This document shows positions 27,828-36,925 of a DNA stretch of 64,000 nt, piece after piece. Position 1 is the first letter of the stretch, and each line of letters opens with the position of its first letter. A program made the position numbers and the translations under genes. The notes beneath the pieces are model-generated. The model did no database searches. It had not been told where the DNA came from and worked only from the letters and a program-made list of their open reading frames with translations. This DNA comes from Prevotella sp. (GTDB lineage: Bacteria; Bacteroidota; Bacteroidia; Bacteroidales; Bacteroidaceae): contig JALEJI010000011.1 of assembly GCA_022769825.1 (NCBI GenBank), forward strand, positions 1 through 64,000, read 5' to 3'.

Positions 27828-30209
27828 TTAGTAACTAATCTTCACGCCCACATAATAGCTGCGTGGGAGGGAAGGACCATAGATGTAGTTGGAATCTCGG
27901 TTCCATCCCTTGTCGAAATCCTTCTGATAAGCATTGGTGATGTTCTGGATACCACCATTCACCTGCAAGGTGAGATACTTGTAGATAGGGAAATCGTACG
28001 ACAACTTCATATTTACCTCCATGAACTTAGGCGTATTCACAGCCACAGGCTCCTCTACTCCCGAACCCGCACTGTGACCAACGAGCATACTGCCGGTATA
28101 ATTGCCTGTAACAGAAGCCGTGAATCGCTTCACTGGGGTGAAGGATGCGGTAAAGTAACCATAAGTATTCGGGGTGCGCATCATCTTCATGTACTTCTGC
28201 TCTGGTACCTCGTCGTTCCAAGCGATAGCCTCATCATAATGGCTCTGCTGCAAGGTAAGTCCTGCCTGGAGCGAGAACCAACGGGTAAACATCGCCTTAC
28301 CCTCGATGTTCAAGCCGAGAACCTTGGCACCGTAGGCGTTGTAACGCTCCTGCACGGTATTGTCCTGTGCATCAGGCTGGTCGAGCTGACGGAGCGCGAA
28401 CACATTGTTGAGGTCGGTATAGAAACCCTCTATCAAGAGATTGGTCTGCACATTGCCAAACTTGTGATACAAGTCGGCTGACACACTGAAACTATTGGAA
28501 CGCTCCTCTTTCAGGTTCTTCGCCAATACCGTAACCAGTCGTTCACCTCCTACTACGCCTACGTGCAAATCCTCATCGAAAGCCTGTGGTGCACGGAATC
28601 CACCAGCATAGGTAATACGCAGGTTCACATTCTCCGTTGGATTAAAGCGAAGGTTGGCACGAGGACTGAAGATGACGTGATCTACCAAGTTATGCTTGTC
28701 CAATCGACCACCCAAGAGGAAGCTCCACTGCTTGTTCTTCCATTCGTTCTGGAAGAAGAAACTTCCGATACGGACATCCTGCTTGAAGTTGCGGTCGTAA
28801 CCGAGGATGACATCCTTGATACCATCGTAGCTATACTCTGCACCCAGGATCAGGTCGGATGGCATGAAGAGCAACTTATCGAAGGAGTGAACATACTGTG
28901 TTCCTGCCACATAAGTAAAGTTGTGAGTGGTGCCGTATGCATTCTCGGCAGTCTCTATATCTTCATCCGTTCCCTCGCCGATGCCACCATAGTAACTCTT
29001 GCGAGCCGTGGTCTGGAATGAGAAATATGCCGACAGGCGATTCTTCTCGTCAGGAGAATAGAAATTATAGGTGAGCCCACCACCCTGGATGTTGTGCTCT
29101 GCCTGCTCTGCGATATTTGCCTCGTGAGGAGCCTGGTCGAGTTTGTTACCGCCACGACGGAACTCATGGATGCCATGATACTGGAGGCTCAACTTGGAGT
29201 AAGGACTGAGACGGAGGTAGGAGTTGAGGCCGAACGTCTGGTTGTTCAACTCTGGCAACTCGGTGTAGCCATCGCCATCATAGTCATAACCTTGACGAGT
29301 GCGAGTCTGTCCATAAGCATAAATGCCCGCCTTGTTGTCGTCGGTTACCAAAGAGACATTGCCCGTCGTCACATTATCAAAAGAATTAGAACCTCCTTGC
29401 GACATGAATGTATGACCGAAGGATGCCGAATTGCGGATAGGTTCCTTGGTGATGATATTGATGGTTCCACCGATGGCAGATGCACCGAAGAGGGCAGAAC
29501 CTCCACCACGAACCACCTCCACACGGTCTATCATGTTGGCAGGTATCTGCTCCAAGCCATACACACCGTTGAGAGAAGAGAACACAGGGCGAGAATCCAC
29601 CAATATCTGGGAATAGTGACCATCGAGACCATTGATGCGCACCTGGGTAAAGCCACAGTTCTGGCAGTTGTCCTCCGTACGCACACCAGGCTGGAAGTTA
29701 AGTCCTTGCGCCAAGCAAGTAGATTGTGTGATGTCAAATAGTTTACCGCCAATCACATTCACCAAGTTTGGAGCCAATCTTCGTTGCGTCTCGTTTCGGT
29801 TGGCGGAAACCACTACCTCGTCCAAGTCCACGTCATCGCTTGCCAGTGCGAAATTCAGTTCTTGCGTGGCATCATGCTTTATGGCAACCTTCTTTTCTTG
29901 TGTCTTGTATCCAACCATCTTCACTACGACGGTGAATGTGCCCTCCGGCAAGTTCTTCAGGAAGTAGTGCCCCGTGTGGTCCGTCGTGGTTACGATAGTG
30001 GTGCCTTTGAGCTGAATGGTCACGAAAGGCAAGTGCTCTCCACTGCTTTTGTTGATTACGTGACCATACACGTTGGCATCCGTGTTCTTTTCGATAGCCA
30101 CCGGCAGCACATCACCCGCTACCGGCTTGTTGTCTTCGGCTGCTTTAGCCACAAATGAGACTGTCAATGCTCCAGCAAGGAGCATCAACTGACAATTCTT
30201 GGAATTCAT
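27828..30209 (-). CDS. TonB-dependent receptor with carboxypeptidase-like regulatory domain
   Basis: ANVYGHVINKSSGEHLPFVTIQLKGT; plug GVRTEDNCQNCGFTQVRINGLDGHYSQILVDSRPVFSSLNGVYGLEQIPANMIDRVEVVRGGGSALFGASAIGGTINIITK. Confidence 0.95.
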   Translation of the reverse strand: MNSKNCQLMLLAGALTVSFVAKAAEDNKPVAGDVLPVAIEKNTDANVYGHVINKSSGEHLPFVTIQLKGTTIVTTTDHTGHYFLKNLPEGTFTVVVKMVGYKTQEKKVAIKHDATQELNFALASDDVDLDEVVVSANRNETQRRLAPNLVNVIGGKLFDITQSTCLAQGLNFQPGVRTEDNCQNCGFTQVRINGLDGHYSQILVDSRPVFSSLNGVYGLEQIPANMIDRVEVVRGGGSALFGASAIGGTINIITKEPIRNSASFGHTFMSQGGSNSFDNVTTGNVSLVTDDNKAGIYAYGQTRTRQGYDYDGDGYTELPELNNQTFGLNSYLRLSPYSKLSLQYHGIHEFRRGGNKLDQAPHEANIAEQAEHNIQGGGLTYNFYSPDEKNRLSAYFSFQTTARKSYYGGIGEGTDEDIETAENAYGTTHNFTYVAGTQYVHSFDKLLFMPSDLILGAEYSYDGIKDVILGYDRNFKQDVRIGSFFFQNEWKNKQWSFLLGGRLDKHNLVDHVIFSPRANLRFNPTENVNLRITYAGGFRAPQAFDEDLHVGVVGGERLVTVLAKNLKEERSNSFSVSADLYHKFGNVQTNLLIEGFYTDLNNVFALRQLDQPDAQDNTVQERYNAYGAKVLGLNIEGKAMFTRWFSLQAGLTLQQSHYDEAIAWNDEVPEQKYMKMMRTPNTYGYFTASFTPVKRFTASVTGNYTGSMLVGHSAGSGVEEPVAVNTPKFMEVNMKLSYDFPIYKYLTLQVNGGIQNITNAYQKDFDKGWNRDSNYIYGPSLPRSYYVGVKISY

Positions 30210-30366
30210 AAAATCCGTTTGTATTCTTCTATTATTATAATTTTGAGTGCATTTGTTTTTACGATTTCTTCATACAACAGGGCACACCTTCCCCCCTAAT
30301 CATCCGCCTGAAAAGCACACGATTGAAGAAATCAAAAAAGGGAAAAGCTCCATAAAGAGCTAAAAA

Positions 30367-30732
30367 CTACAAAGATAGAAGTACGGGTGGAGCACGAGTG
30401 GAAAGAATGTCGCCTTCGCGAGTCTTGACAAACGGGCAAGAGACTGCGAGAACGACGTGAACCATAGCGACAAATGCCGTTATGTGAATAATGACAGGCA
30501 CCACGTATGGCAAACTATGCAAATGGCAGAGCACGCATTCGTACATGAAACTCAGCTCGGCGGTGAGGTGACCATCGTGGTGGATGTGATGAGCGCAATC
30601 GTAACAATAGGTGGTAGCGGCACTGCCCTCCGCCCCTGAGTGGTGGTGGAAGGTAATGGCGAGCAACATTGGCACGTACACCAACATCAGCAGCCATGCG
30701 AACCTCTTTCTTCTATTGTCACGATGACGCAT
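30367..30732 (-). CDS. Small His/Cys-rich membrane protein, probably metal-related
   Basis: FHHHSGAEGSAATTYCYDCAHHIHHDGHLTAELSFMYECVLCHLHSLP followed by a hydrophobic segment; upstream of and co-oriented with the TonB receptor. Confidence 0.65.
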   Translation of the reverse strand: MRHRDNRRKRFAWLLMLVYVPMLLAITFHHHSGAEGSAATTYCYDCAHHIHHDGHLTAELSFMYECVLCHLHSLPYVVPVIIHITAFVAMVHVVLAVSCPFVKTREGDILSTRAPPVLLSL

Positions 30733-30800
30733 TATCCTGAACTGTTTTTATTTCTCGATACGCATGATTTCCGAACATCAGAAATCATGGCATTTAGCAG

Positions 30801-30855
30801 GCGCAAAAGTAATACTATTCTTATAAACGATAATCAAACATATCGTTGAATTATC
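30801..30855 (-). promoter_or_regulatory. Promoter with overlapping Fur-family-like palindrome
   Basis: GATAATCAAAC-atatc-GTTGAATTATC (30829-30855), arms 9/11 matched; -7-like TACTTTTGC on the minus strand at about 30801-30809 with TTTG upstream inside the palindrome. Confidence 0.55.
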
Positions 30856-31111
30856 ATTTTTTATCCGTTTTTTGATGTTAATATAATAATCGGGCGCATG
30901 GCGTCGAAGTGTTCCTTGCTCCAGAGCGGCACGCCGTAGTAGCGGGCCACGGCATAGGGGTTCTGCCACAAGTCTGACCGGCATCATGATGATTTCGACG
31001 AAAAATTAAGACTTTGCTTATATTTCTCAACAAGAAGCGAACCTGTCTTGAATAATTGCGTTATCTTTGCATAAGATAAAGACACTTAGTTTAATAATAT
31101 ATCATAACGGA

Positions 31112-34100
31112 ATGAAAAAGATTCTCTTAGCCTTAATCGCCCCACTGGCAACGGCATCGGCCATGGCGCAAAGCGACCCTCTGTGGATGCGCTTCCCTGC
31201 CATCTCGCCCGACGGCAAGACCGTGGCGTTCTCCTATAAAGGCGACATCTGGACCGTGCCGGCCAACGGCGGACAGGCACGGCAAATCACCACTAACCCC
31301 GCTTACGACGCATACCCCGTGTGGAGCCCCGACTCCAGGCAAATAGCCTTCGCCTCAAGCCGTGAGGGCAGCATGGACATCTACGTGGTGGGCAGGGACG
31401 GTGGCGCGCCGCGAAGGGTTACGACCGACAGTGGCGACGAGTACCCCATGGCTTGGCGAAACGACAGCACCATCATGCTGAAAGCCTCTATCATGCCGAA
31501 GGCCACGAGCATCATGTTCGCCGACTTCTCGCAGGTCTATGAGGTGAGCGACAAAGGCGGACGCATGCGCCTCTTCTCCGACATACCGATGGAAGACATC
31601 AGCGTGGGCAACGACGGCGCCCTGCTCTACCACGACAACAAAGGCTACGAGGACCCGTTCCGCAAACACCACCAGTCGCCCATCTGCCGCGACATCTGGC
31701 TCTACAAGGGTGGCAACTACACCAAGCTGACCAATTTCGCCGGCGAGGACCGCACGCCGGTATGGGGCGACAACAACACGTATTATTATCTTAGCGAGGA
31801 AGACGGCACCTTCAACGTCTACAAGCGCCGCATAGGCGAGACGGCCAAGACGCAACTCACCCACTACAAGGGCAATCCCGTCAGGTTCCTCACGCGCTCC
31901 ACCGACGGCACGCTGTGCTACGCCTACGACGGCGCCATCTACACCCTCAAGGAGGGCAGCCAGCCCGTGAGGCTCAACCTCTCGATGGTTGCCGACGACG
32001 GCTCAGACAAGTTGCGGCGACAGGTGCTGAGAAGCGGCGCCACGGAGTTCGCGGTGTCGCCATCGGGCAAGGAAATAGCCTTCGTGGTGCACGGCGACGT
32101 CTACGTCACGTCGACAGACTACACCACGACAAAGCGTATCACCGACACGCCGGAGCAGGAGCGCAATGTCAACTTCTCGCCCGACGGCCGCAGCCTTGTC
32201 TACGCCTCTGAGCGTGGCGGACTTTGGCAAATCTACCAGACGAGCATCGTGAACAAGGACGAGAAGCAGTTCACCTACGCCACGCAGCTCAAGGAGGAGC
32301 AGCTGGTGAAGTCGTCGTTGGTCGACATGCAGCCGGCGTACAGTCCCGACGGCAAGAGCGTGGCCTACATCGAAGACCGCGGCGCGCTGAAGGCCGTGGA
32401 CGTGAAGACGAAGGCCGTGAGGCAGCTCATGGACGGCAAGTTCCAATACAGCTACTCCGACGGCGACCTGTGGTTCCAGTGGAGCCCCGACAGCAAGTGG
32501 CTGCTCTCCAACTACATCGGCCACGGCGGCTGGAACAACAGCGACATAGCCCTCGTGCCTGCCGACGGAAGCCAGAAAATCACCAACCTCACCAACAGCG
32601 GCTACAACGACAACAACGGGCGATGGGTGCTTGGCGGCAAGGCCATGCTCTTCATGAGCGACCGCGCCGGCTACCGCAGCCATGGCAGCTGGGGCGCGGA
32701 AGACGACGCCTACATCATGTTCTTCGACCTCGACGCCTACGAGCGCTTCCGCATGGGCAAGGAGGAGCGCGCGCTCTACGACGAGGCTCACAAGAAGGAG
32801 AAAGCAGACACCACGAAGAAGAAAAAACCGCTCATAAAGCTTGGCAAGAAGGCGAAAGACGACAAGAAGAAAGACAAGGCGAAGACCCTGAAGTTTGACC
32901 TCGCCAACTGCCGCGACCGCGTGATACGCCTCACCGTCAACTCGTCGCACATGGCCGACGCCATACTCTCGCCTGGCGGCGACACCTTGTATTACCAAGC
33001 CAAGTTTGAGGGCGGCTACGACCTGTGGAAACACGACTTGGTGGAAAACAAGACCGAGATAGTGATGAAGAACGTGGGCTATGGGCTCGAGGCCGACAAG
33101 GACTTCAAGAACCTCTATGTCTACAACAACGGCATAAAGCAAATAGACCTCGCCAAGAACTCGCAAAAGGGCATCGACTTCGAGGCCAACTTCAACTATC
33201 GTCCTTACGAGGAGCGCGCCTACATCTTCAACCACGTGTGGCAGCAGGTGAAAGACAAGTTCTACGACCCCAAGCTCCACGGCGTTGACTGGGAGGGCTA
33301 CAAGAAGACTTACGCCAAGTTCCTGCCATACATCAACAACAACTACGACTTCCGCGACATGCTCTCCGAGATGCTCGGCGAGCTCAACGGCTCTCACACC
33401 GGCGCGCGCTATTACCCAGAAGGCGCCACGCTGAAGACGGCGGCCCTCGGCCTCTTCTTCGACAACGATTATGAAGGCGACGGACTGAAGGTGGAGGAGG
33501 TCATCAACCGCGGGCCTTTCGCCGTGCGCAACACGGGCGTAAAAAAAGGATGCATAATAGAGGCCATCGACGGACAGAAGATAGCTAAAGGCTCCGACTA
33601 CACCTCCCTACTCGACGGCAAGGCCGGCAAGATGACGCGCGTCAGCGTGTTCGACCCGTCAAGGAAGAAGCGCTTCGATGTCGTCGTCAGGGCGATAAGC
33701 CGCTCGGCGCAGGCCGACCTGCTCTACCGACGCTGGGTGGACCGCAACCGCGAGATGGTTGACTCGCTATCCAACGGCACCATCGGATACGTACACGTCA
33801 AGGCCATGGACAGCGAGAGCTTCCGCACGGTGTTCAGCCAACTGCTCTCCGACTCCATGCGCCAGAAGAAAGCCGTCATCGTGGACGAGCGACACAACGG
33901 TGGCGGATGGCTGCACGACGACCTCTGCACCTTGCTCTCGGGCAAGCAATACGCCAAGTTCATAGCCCACGGCAAGTATATCGGCTACGACCCATGGAAC
34001 AAGTGGGTGAAACCGTCGTGCGTGATGATTTGCGAGGACGACTACAGCAATGGCCACGGCTTCCCGGCCGTCTACAAGACCCTGGGCATCGGCAAGCTCG

Positions 34101-34318
34101 TGGGCGCGCCCGTGGCCGGCACCATGACGGCCGTTTGGTGGGAACGCATGATGAACGGCATGATCTTCGGCATTCCGCAGGTGGGCAACCAGGCGATGGA
34201 CGGCACCTTCTTCGAGAACAAGGAACTAAAGCCCGACATAGAGGTCTACAACACGCCTGCCGACTATGAGACGGGCAACGACGAGCAACTGAAAGCCGCG
34301 GTAGAGAGCTTCAAGTAA
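31112..34318 (+). CDS. S41 family peptidase, tricorn protease homolog
   Basis: Signal peptide; N-terminal beta-propeller motifs (AISPDGKTVAFSYKGDIW); C-terminal protease region KKAVIVDERHNGGGWLHDDLC, GAPVAGTMTAVWWE. Confidence 0.93.
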   Translation: MKKILLALIAPLATASAMAQSDPLWMRFPAISPDGKTVAFSYKGDIWTVPANGGQARQITTNPAYDAYPVWSPDSRQIAFASSREGSMDIYVVGRDGGAPRRVTTDSGDEYPMAWRNDSTIMLKASIMPKATSIMFADFSQVYEVSDKGGRMRLFSDIPMEDISVGNDGALLYHDNKGYEDPFRKHHQSPICRDIWLYKGGNYTKLTNFAGEDRTPVWGDNNTYYYLSEEDGTFNVYKRRIGETAKTQLTHYKGNPVRFLTRSTDGTLCYAYDGAIYTLKEGSQPVRLNLSMVADDGSDKLRRQVLRSGATEFAVSPSGKEIAFVVHGDVYVTSTDYTTTKRITDTPEQERNVNFSPDGRSLVYASERGGLWQIYQTSIVNKDEKQFTYATQLKEEQLVKSSLVDMQPAYSPDGKSVAYIEDRGALKAVDVKTKAVRQLMDGKFQYSYSDGDLWFQWSPDSKWLLSNYIGHGGWNNSDIALVPADGSQKITNLTNSGYNDNNGRWVLGGKAMLFMSDRAGYRSHGSWGAEDDAYIMFFDLDAYERFRMGKEERALYDEAHKKEKADTTKKKKPLIKLGKKAKDDKKKDKAKTLKFDLANCRDRVIRLTVNSSHMADAILSPGGDTLYYQAKFEGGYDLWKHDLVENKTEIVMKNVGYGLEADKDFKNLYVYNNGIKQIDLAKNSQKGIDFEANFNYRPYEERAYIFNHVWQQVKDKFYDPKLHGVDWEGYKKTYAKFLPYINNNYDFRDMLSEMLGELNGSHTGARYYPEGATLKTAALGLFFDNDYEGDGLKVEEVINRGPFAVRNTGVKKGCIIEAIDGQKIAKGSDYTSLLDGKAGKMTRVSVFDPSRKKRFDVVVRAISRSAQADLLYRRWVDRNREMVDSLSNGTIGYVHVKAMDSESFRTVFSQLLSDSMRQKKAVIVDERHNGGGWLHDDLCTLLSGKQYAKFIAHGKYIGYDPWNKWVKPSCVMICEDDYSNGHGFPAVYKTLGIGKLVGAPVAGTMTAVWWERMMNGMIFGIPQVGNQAMDGTFFENKELKPDIEVYNTPADYETGNDEQLKAAVESFK

Positions 34319-34340
34319 AAAGAAATAACGCCATTCACAG

Positions 34341-34410
34341 TTCGAGCCACTGTCTTATCGCCTATTGGGCAACATGTTTGTGACCAAGGGCGATAAAACG
34401 GTGGCTCGAA
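34341..34410. repeat. Long hairpin (22-nt arms)
   Basis: TTCGAGCCACTGTCTTATCGCC (34341-34362) vs GGCGATAAAACGGTGGCTCGAA (34389-34410). Confidence 0.9.
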
Positions 34411-34531
34411 TGGTATTTGCGCACTTTTATCGGCATAAACTCGCCGCCAAGTTGACTATTATCGTAAAAATGACGTAACTTTGCATATAAACACGTCATT
34501 GCGAGTCTCGCTTGATATCCAAAGAAAACGA

Positions 34532-36415
34532 ATGAAATACAGCTTAACTAAATGGTACCTCTCACGGAGTGCCCTGCCTTATTGGTGCATTATCGTAACC
34601 GACCTGATAATCGGCTTTCTCTCCGGCATTCTCGTGTATTGGTTCTACTATCGTGGGGCTATGACCTTAGGCAACATCCTGCCGCTGACAAAGACCATTG
34701 GCGTCTACCTTATCTTCTTCCTGATTGGCTTCCGCGCGTTCCACACGTATAGCGGCATCATACGCTATTCATCAGCCGACGACCTTCGGCGCATCTGCTG
34801 CGCGCAACTGTTGAGCTGCGTCCTTGCCGAGGTGTTCCACTACGCCGTGTATCACTTCCACCTTCCTTTCGTGCCCTTTGAGGGGCGGCAGGTGTTCTTG
34901 ATGTTTGTCATCTCCACGTTCCTGATGTGGAGCCTGCGCATACTGATGAGAACCCTCTACGAACAGTTGCTTGGCAAAAACGCTACCCACAACGTGCTTA
35001 TCTACGGTGTGCATTACGGCGCGATGGCCCTGGCGAGATCCATACAAGGCAACGCCGGCAACGGCAAGAGGTTCCGCCTAAGGGGTTTCATCTCTCCCGA
35101 CAACAAGTTGGAGAACAAGATAATAATGGGTCAGCGCACCTACCTAAACGACGCAAGCCTCGTGGACGTGATAAAGGACAAGGAAATAGACACCGTGCTG
35201 GTGTCTCCATTGGTGATACGGAATTTCCGCGAGGACAGCGCGTTGCAAGACCTGCTCCTCGGCCAGGACGTCAGCATCTACGTGATGAAAGACATGGAGA
35301 AATGGCACGAGGGCAAGGAAATCGACTCGAGCAAGCTCAAGGAGATTGAGATTTCCGACCTTCTTCCAAGAGACGAGATACAGGTTGACATCGACGCCAT
35401 TGGCACCATGCTGAGAGACAGCACCATACTCATCACGGGCTCGGCCGGAAGCATCGGCTCTGAGATAGTGAGGCAAGTGGCGACGTTCAACCCCGCCCAC
35501 ATGGTGCTCATCGACTCCGCCGAGACTCCGCAACACGACATCAGGCTGATGATGCGCAAGCGTTTCCCAAGCATCGACTGCCAGACCATAGTGGCAAGCA
35601 TCACGCAGAAGAAGCTGATGGACAAGATTTTCAAGACCAACCGTCCCGACTACGTGTTCCACGCCGCGGCCTATAAGCACGTGCCCATGATGGAGGACTC
35701 TCCATCCGAGGCCATCTACAACAATGTTTACGGCACGAAGATAATGGCAGACCTCAGCGTGAAATACGGCGTGAGGAAGTTTGTGATGATTTCCACCGAC
35801 AAGGCGGTGAACCCGACCAACGTCATGGGATGCTCTAAACGCCTGTGCGAGATTTACACGCAAAGCCTCAACGGCGCGCAAGAGACCACGGAGTTTGTAA
35901 CCACGCGTTTCGGCAACGTGCTGGGCAGCAACGGCTCGGTCATCCCGATATTTGAGAAGCAGATACGCAACGGCGGCCCCGTGACGGTGACCGACCCCAA
36001 CGTAACGCGCTTCTTCATGCTCATACCGGAAGCCTGCAAGCTCGTGTTGGAAGCTGGCACGCACGGGCACGGCGGACAGATATTCGTGTTCGACATGGGC
36101 AAGTCGGTGCGCATTTCCGACCTCGCCAAGCGCATGATAAAACTGTCTAACGCAAAGGACGTGAAGATAGTGTACACGGGATTACGCCCTGGCGAGAAGC
36201 TCTACGAGGAGGTGCTCGCCAACGAGGAGAGCACCGAACCCACGTTCAACAAGAAGATAAGGATTGCCAAGGTAAGGCAATACGAGTTTGGCCAAGTGTC
36301 GAAAGAAATCGACAACATCATCGAAACCGCGCTCACCTACGACCAAAATGCCGTAGTGGCCCTCATGAGACAGCTCGTGCCGGAATACAAGCCGGCTAAC
36401 AGCCAATGGGGATAA
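34532..36415 (+). CDS. CapD/WbpM/PglF-like nucleoside-diphosphate sugar epimerase/dehydratase
   Basis: N-terminal TM segments; ILITGSAGSIGSEIVRQVATFNP; YVFHAAAYKHVPMMEDSPSEAIYNNVYGT; VMISTDKAVNPTNVMGCSKRLCE. Confidence 0.95.
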   Translation: MKYSLTKWYLSRSALPYWCIIVTDLIIGFLSGILVYWFYYRGAMTLGNILPLTKTIGVYLIFFLIGFRAFHTYSGIIRYSSADDLRRICCAQLLSCVLAEVFHYAVYHFHLPFVPFEGRQVFLMFVISTFLMWSLRILMRTLYEQLLGKNATHNVLIYGVHYGAMALARSIQGNAGNGKRFRLRGFISPDNKLENKIIMGQRTYLNDASLVDVIKDKEIDTVLVSPLVIRNFREDSALQDLLLGQDVSIYVMKDMEKWHEGKEIDSSKLKEIEISDLLPRDEIQVDIDAIGTMLRDSTILITGSAGSIGSEIVRQVATFNPAHMVLIDSAETPQHDIRLMMRKRFPSIDCQTIVASITQKKLMDKIFKTNRPDYVFHAAAYKHVPMMEDSPSEAIYNNVYGTKIMADLSVKYGVRKFVMISTDKAVNPTNVMGCSKRLCEIYTQSLNGAQETTEFVTTRFGNVLGSNGSVIPIFEKQIRNGGPVTVTDPNVTRFFMLIPEACKLVLEAGTHGHGGQIFVFDMGKSVRISDLAKRMIKLSNAKDVKIVYTGLRPGEKLYEEVLANEESTEPTFNKKIRIAKVRQYEFGQVSKEIDNIIETALTYDQNAVVALMRQLVPEYKPANSQWG

Positions 36416-36422
36416 AGGAAAA

Positions 36423-36810
36423 TTGTAAAATATTATTGCCAAAAATTAACACTTGGAAGCCAGTGATTTTAGAGCGGAGAAACAGCTCGAGGCTACCCTC
36501 TGGGCAACCCCAGCAGCCAGTTTTCAGCCATTTTTCCTTGCCGTTACGGTGTAATCGCGTCGCGATTGCACTGTAACGGCGACGCGATTACGGTGTAACG
36601 GCAACGCGATTGCACTGTAACGGCGACGCGATTGCACTGTAACGGCGACCCCGATTGTCAGTTTCGGCATCACCTGAAAATCACCAAAAACACAATCGCT
36701 TAATAGTCAACGCTTTACCAAAACCGCCCATAATCGCGTCATTTCCAGCCAAGAGACAGCTCGGTTGAAAAAAATCGATTCTCAGACGACCATTTGTAAA
36801 ATATTATTAT
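36423..36810. repeat. Dispersed intergenic element, copy B, carrying five 22-bp tandem units
   Basis: Homologous to 9165-9552; here both ends carry TTGTAAAATATTATT (36423-36437 and about 36795-36809). Confidence 0.9.
36540..36649. repeat. 5 x 22-bp tandem repeat
   Basis: gccgttacggtgtaatcgcgtc / gcgattgcactgtaacggcgac / gcgattacggtgtaacggcaac / gcgattgcactgtaacggcgac / gcgattgcactgtaacggcgac. Confidence 0.95.
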
Positions 36811-36862
36811 CACATCAAATCGGTGCAAAACGGTTGGAAGACGGTGTGCGTAATTGGAGAAA

Positions 36863-36902
36863 CAACAAGGGCGACCACAAGTCTTCGTGGCCGCCCTTGT
36901 TG
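36863..36902. terminator. Strong hairpin at the 3' end of murF-alr (minus strand)
   Basis: CAACAAGGGCGaCCAC / GTGGcCGCCCTTGTTG; on the minus strand it follows the stop codon closely. Confidence 0.8.
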
Positions 36903-36925
36903 GCTTTATTATTTGATTTATCGCG

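Noticed and set aside
32003-33397. 464-aa minus-strand ORF inside the tricorn-like protease gene
   Set aside because: Antisense shadow; the sense frame has clear propeller and protease motifs.
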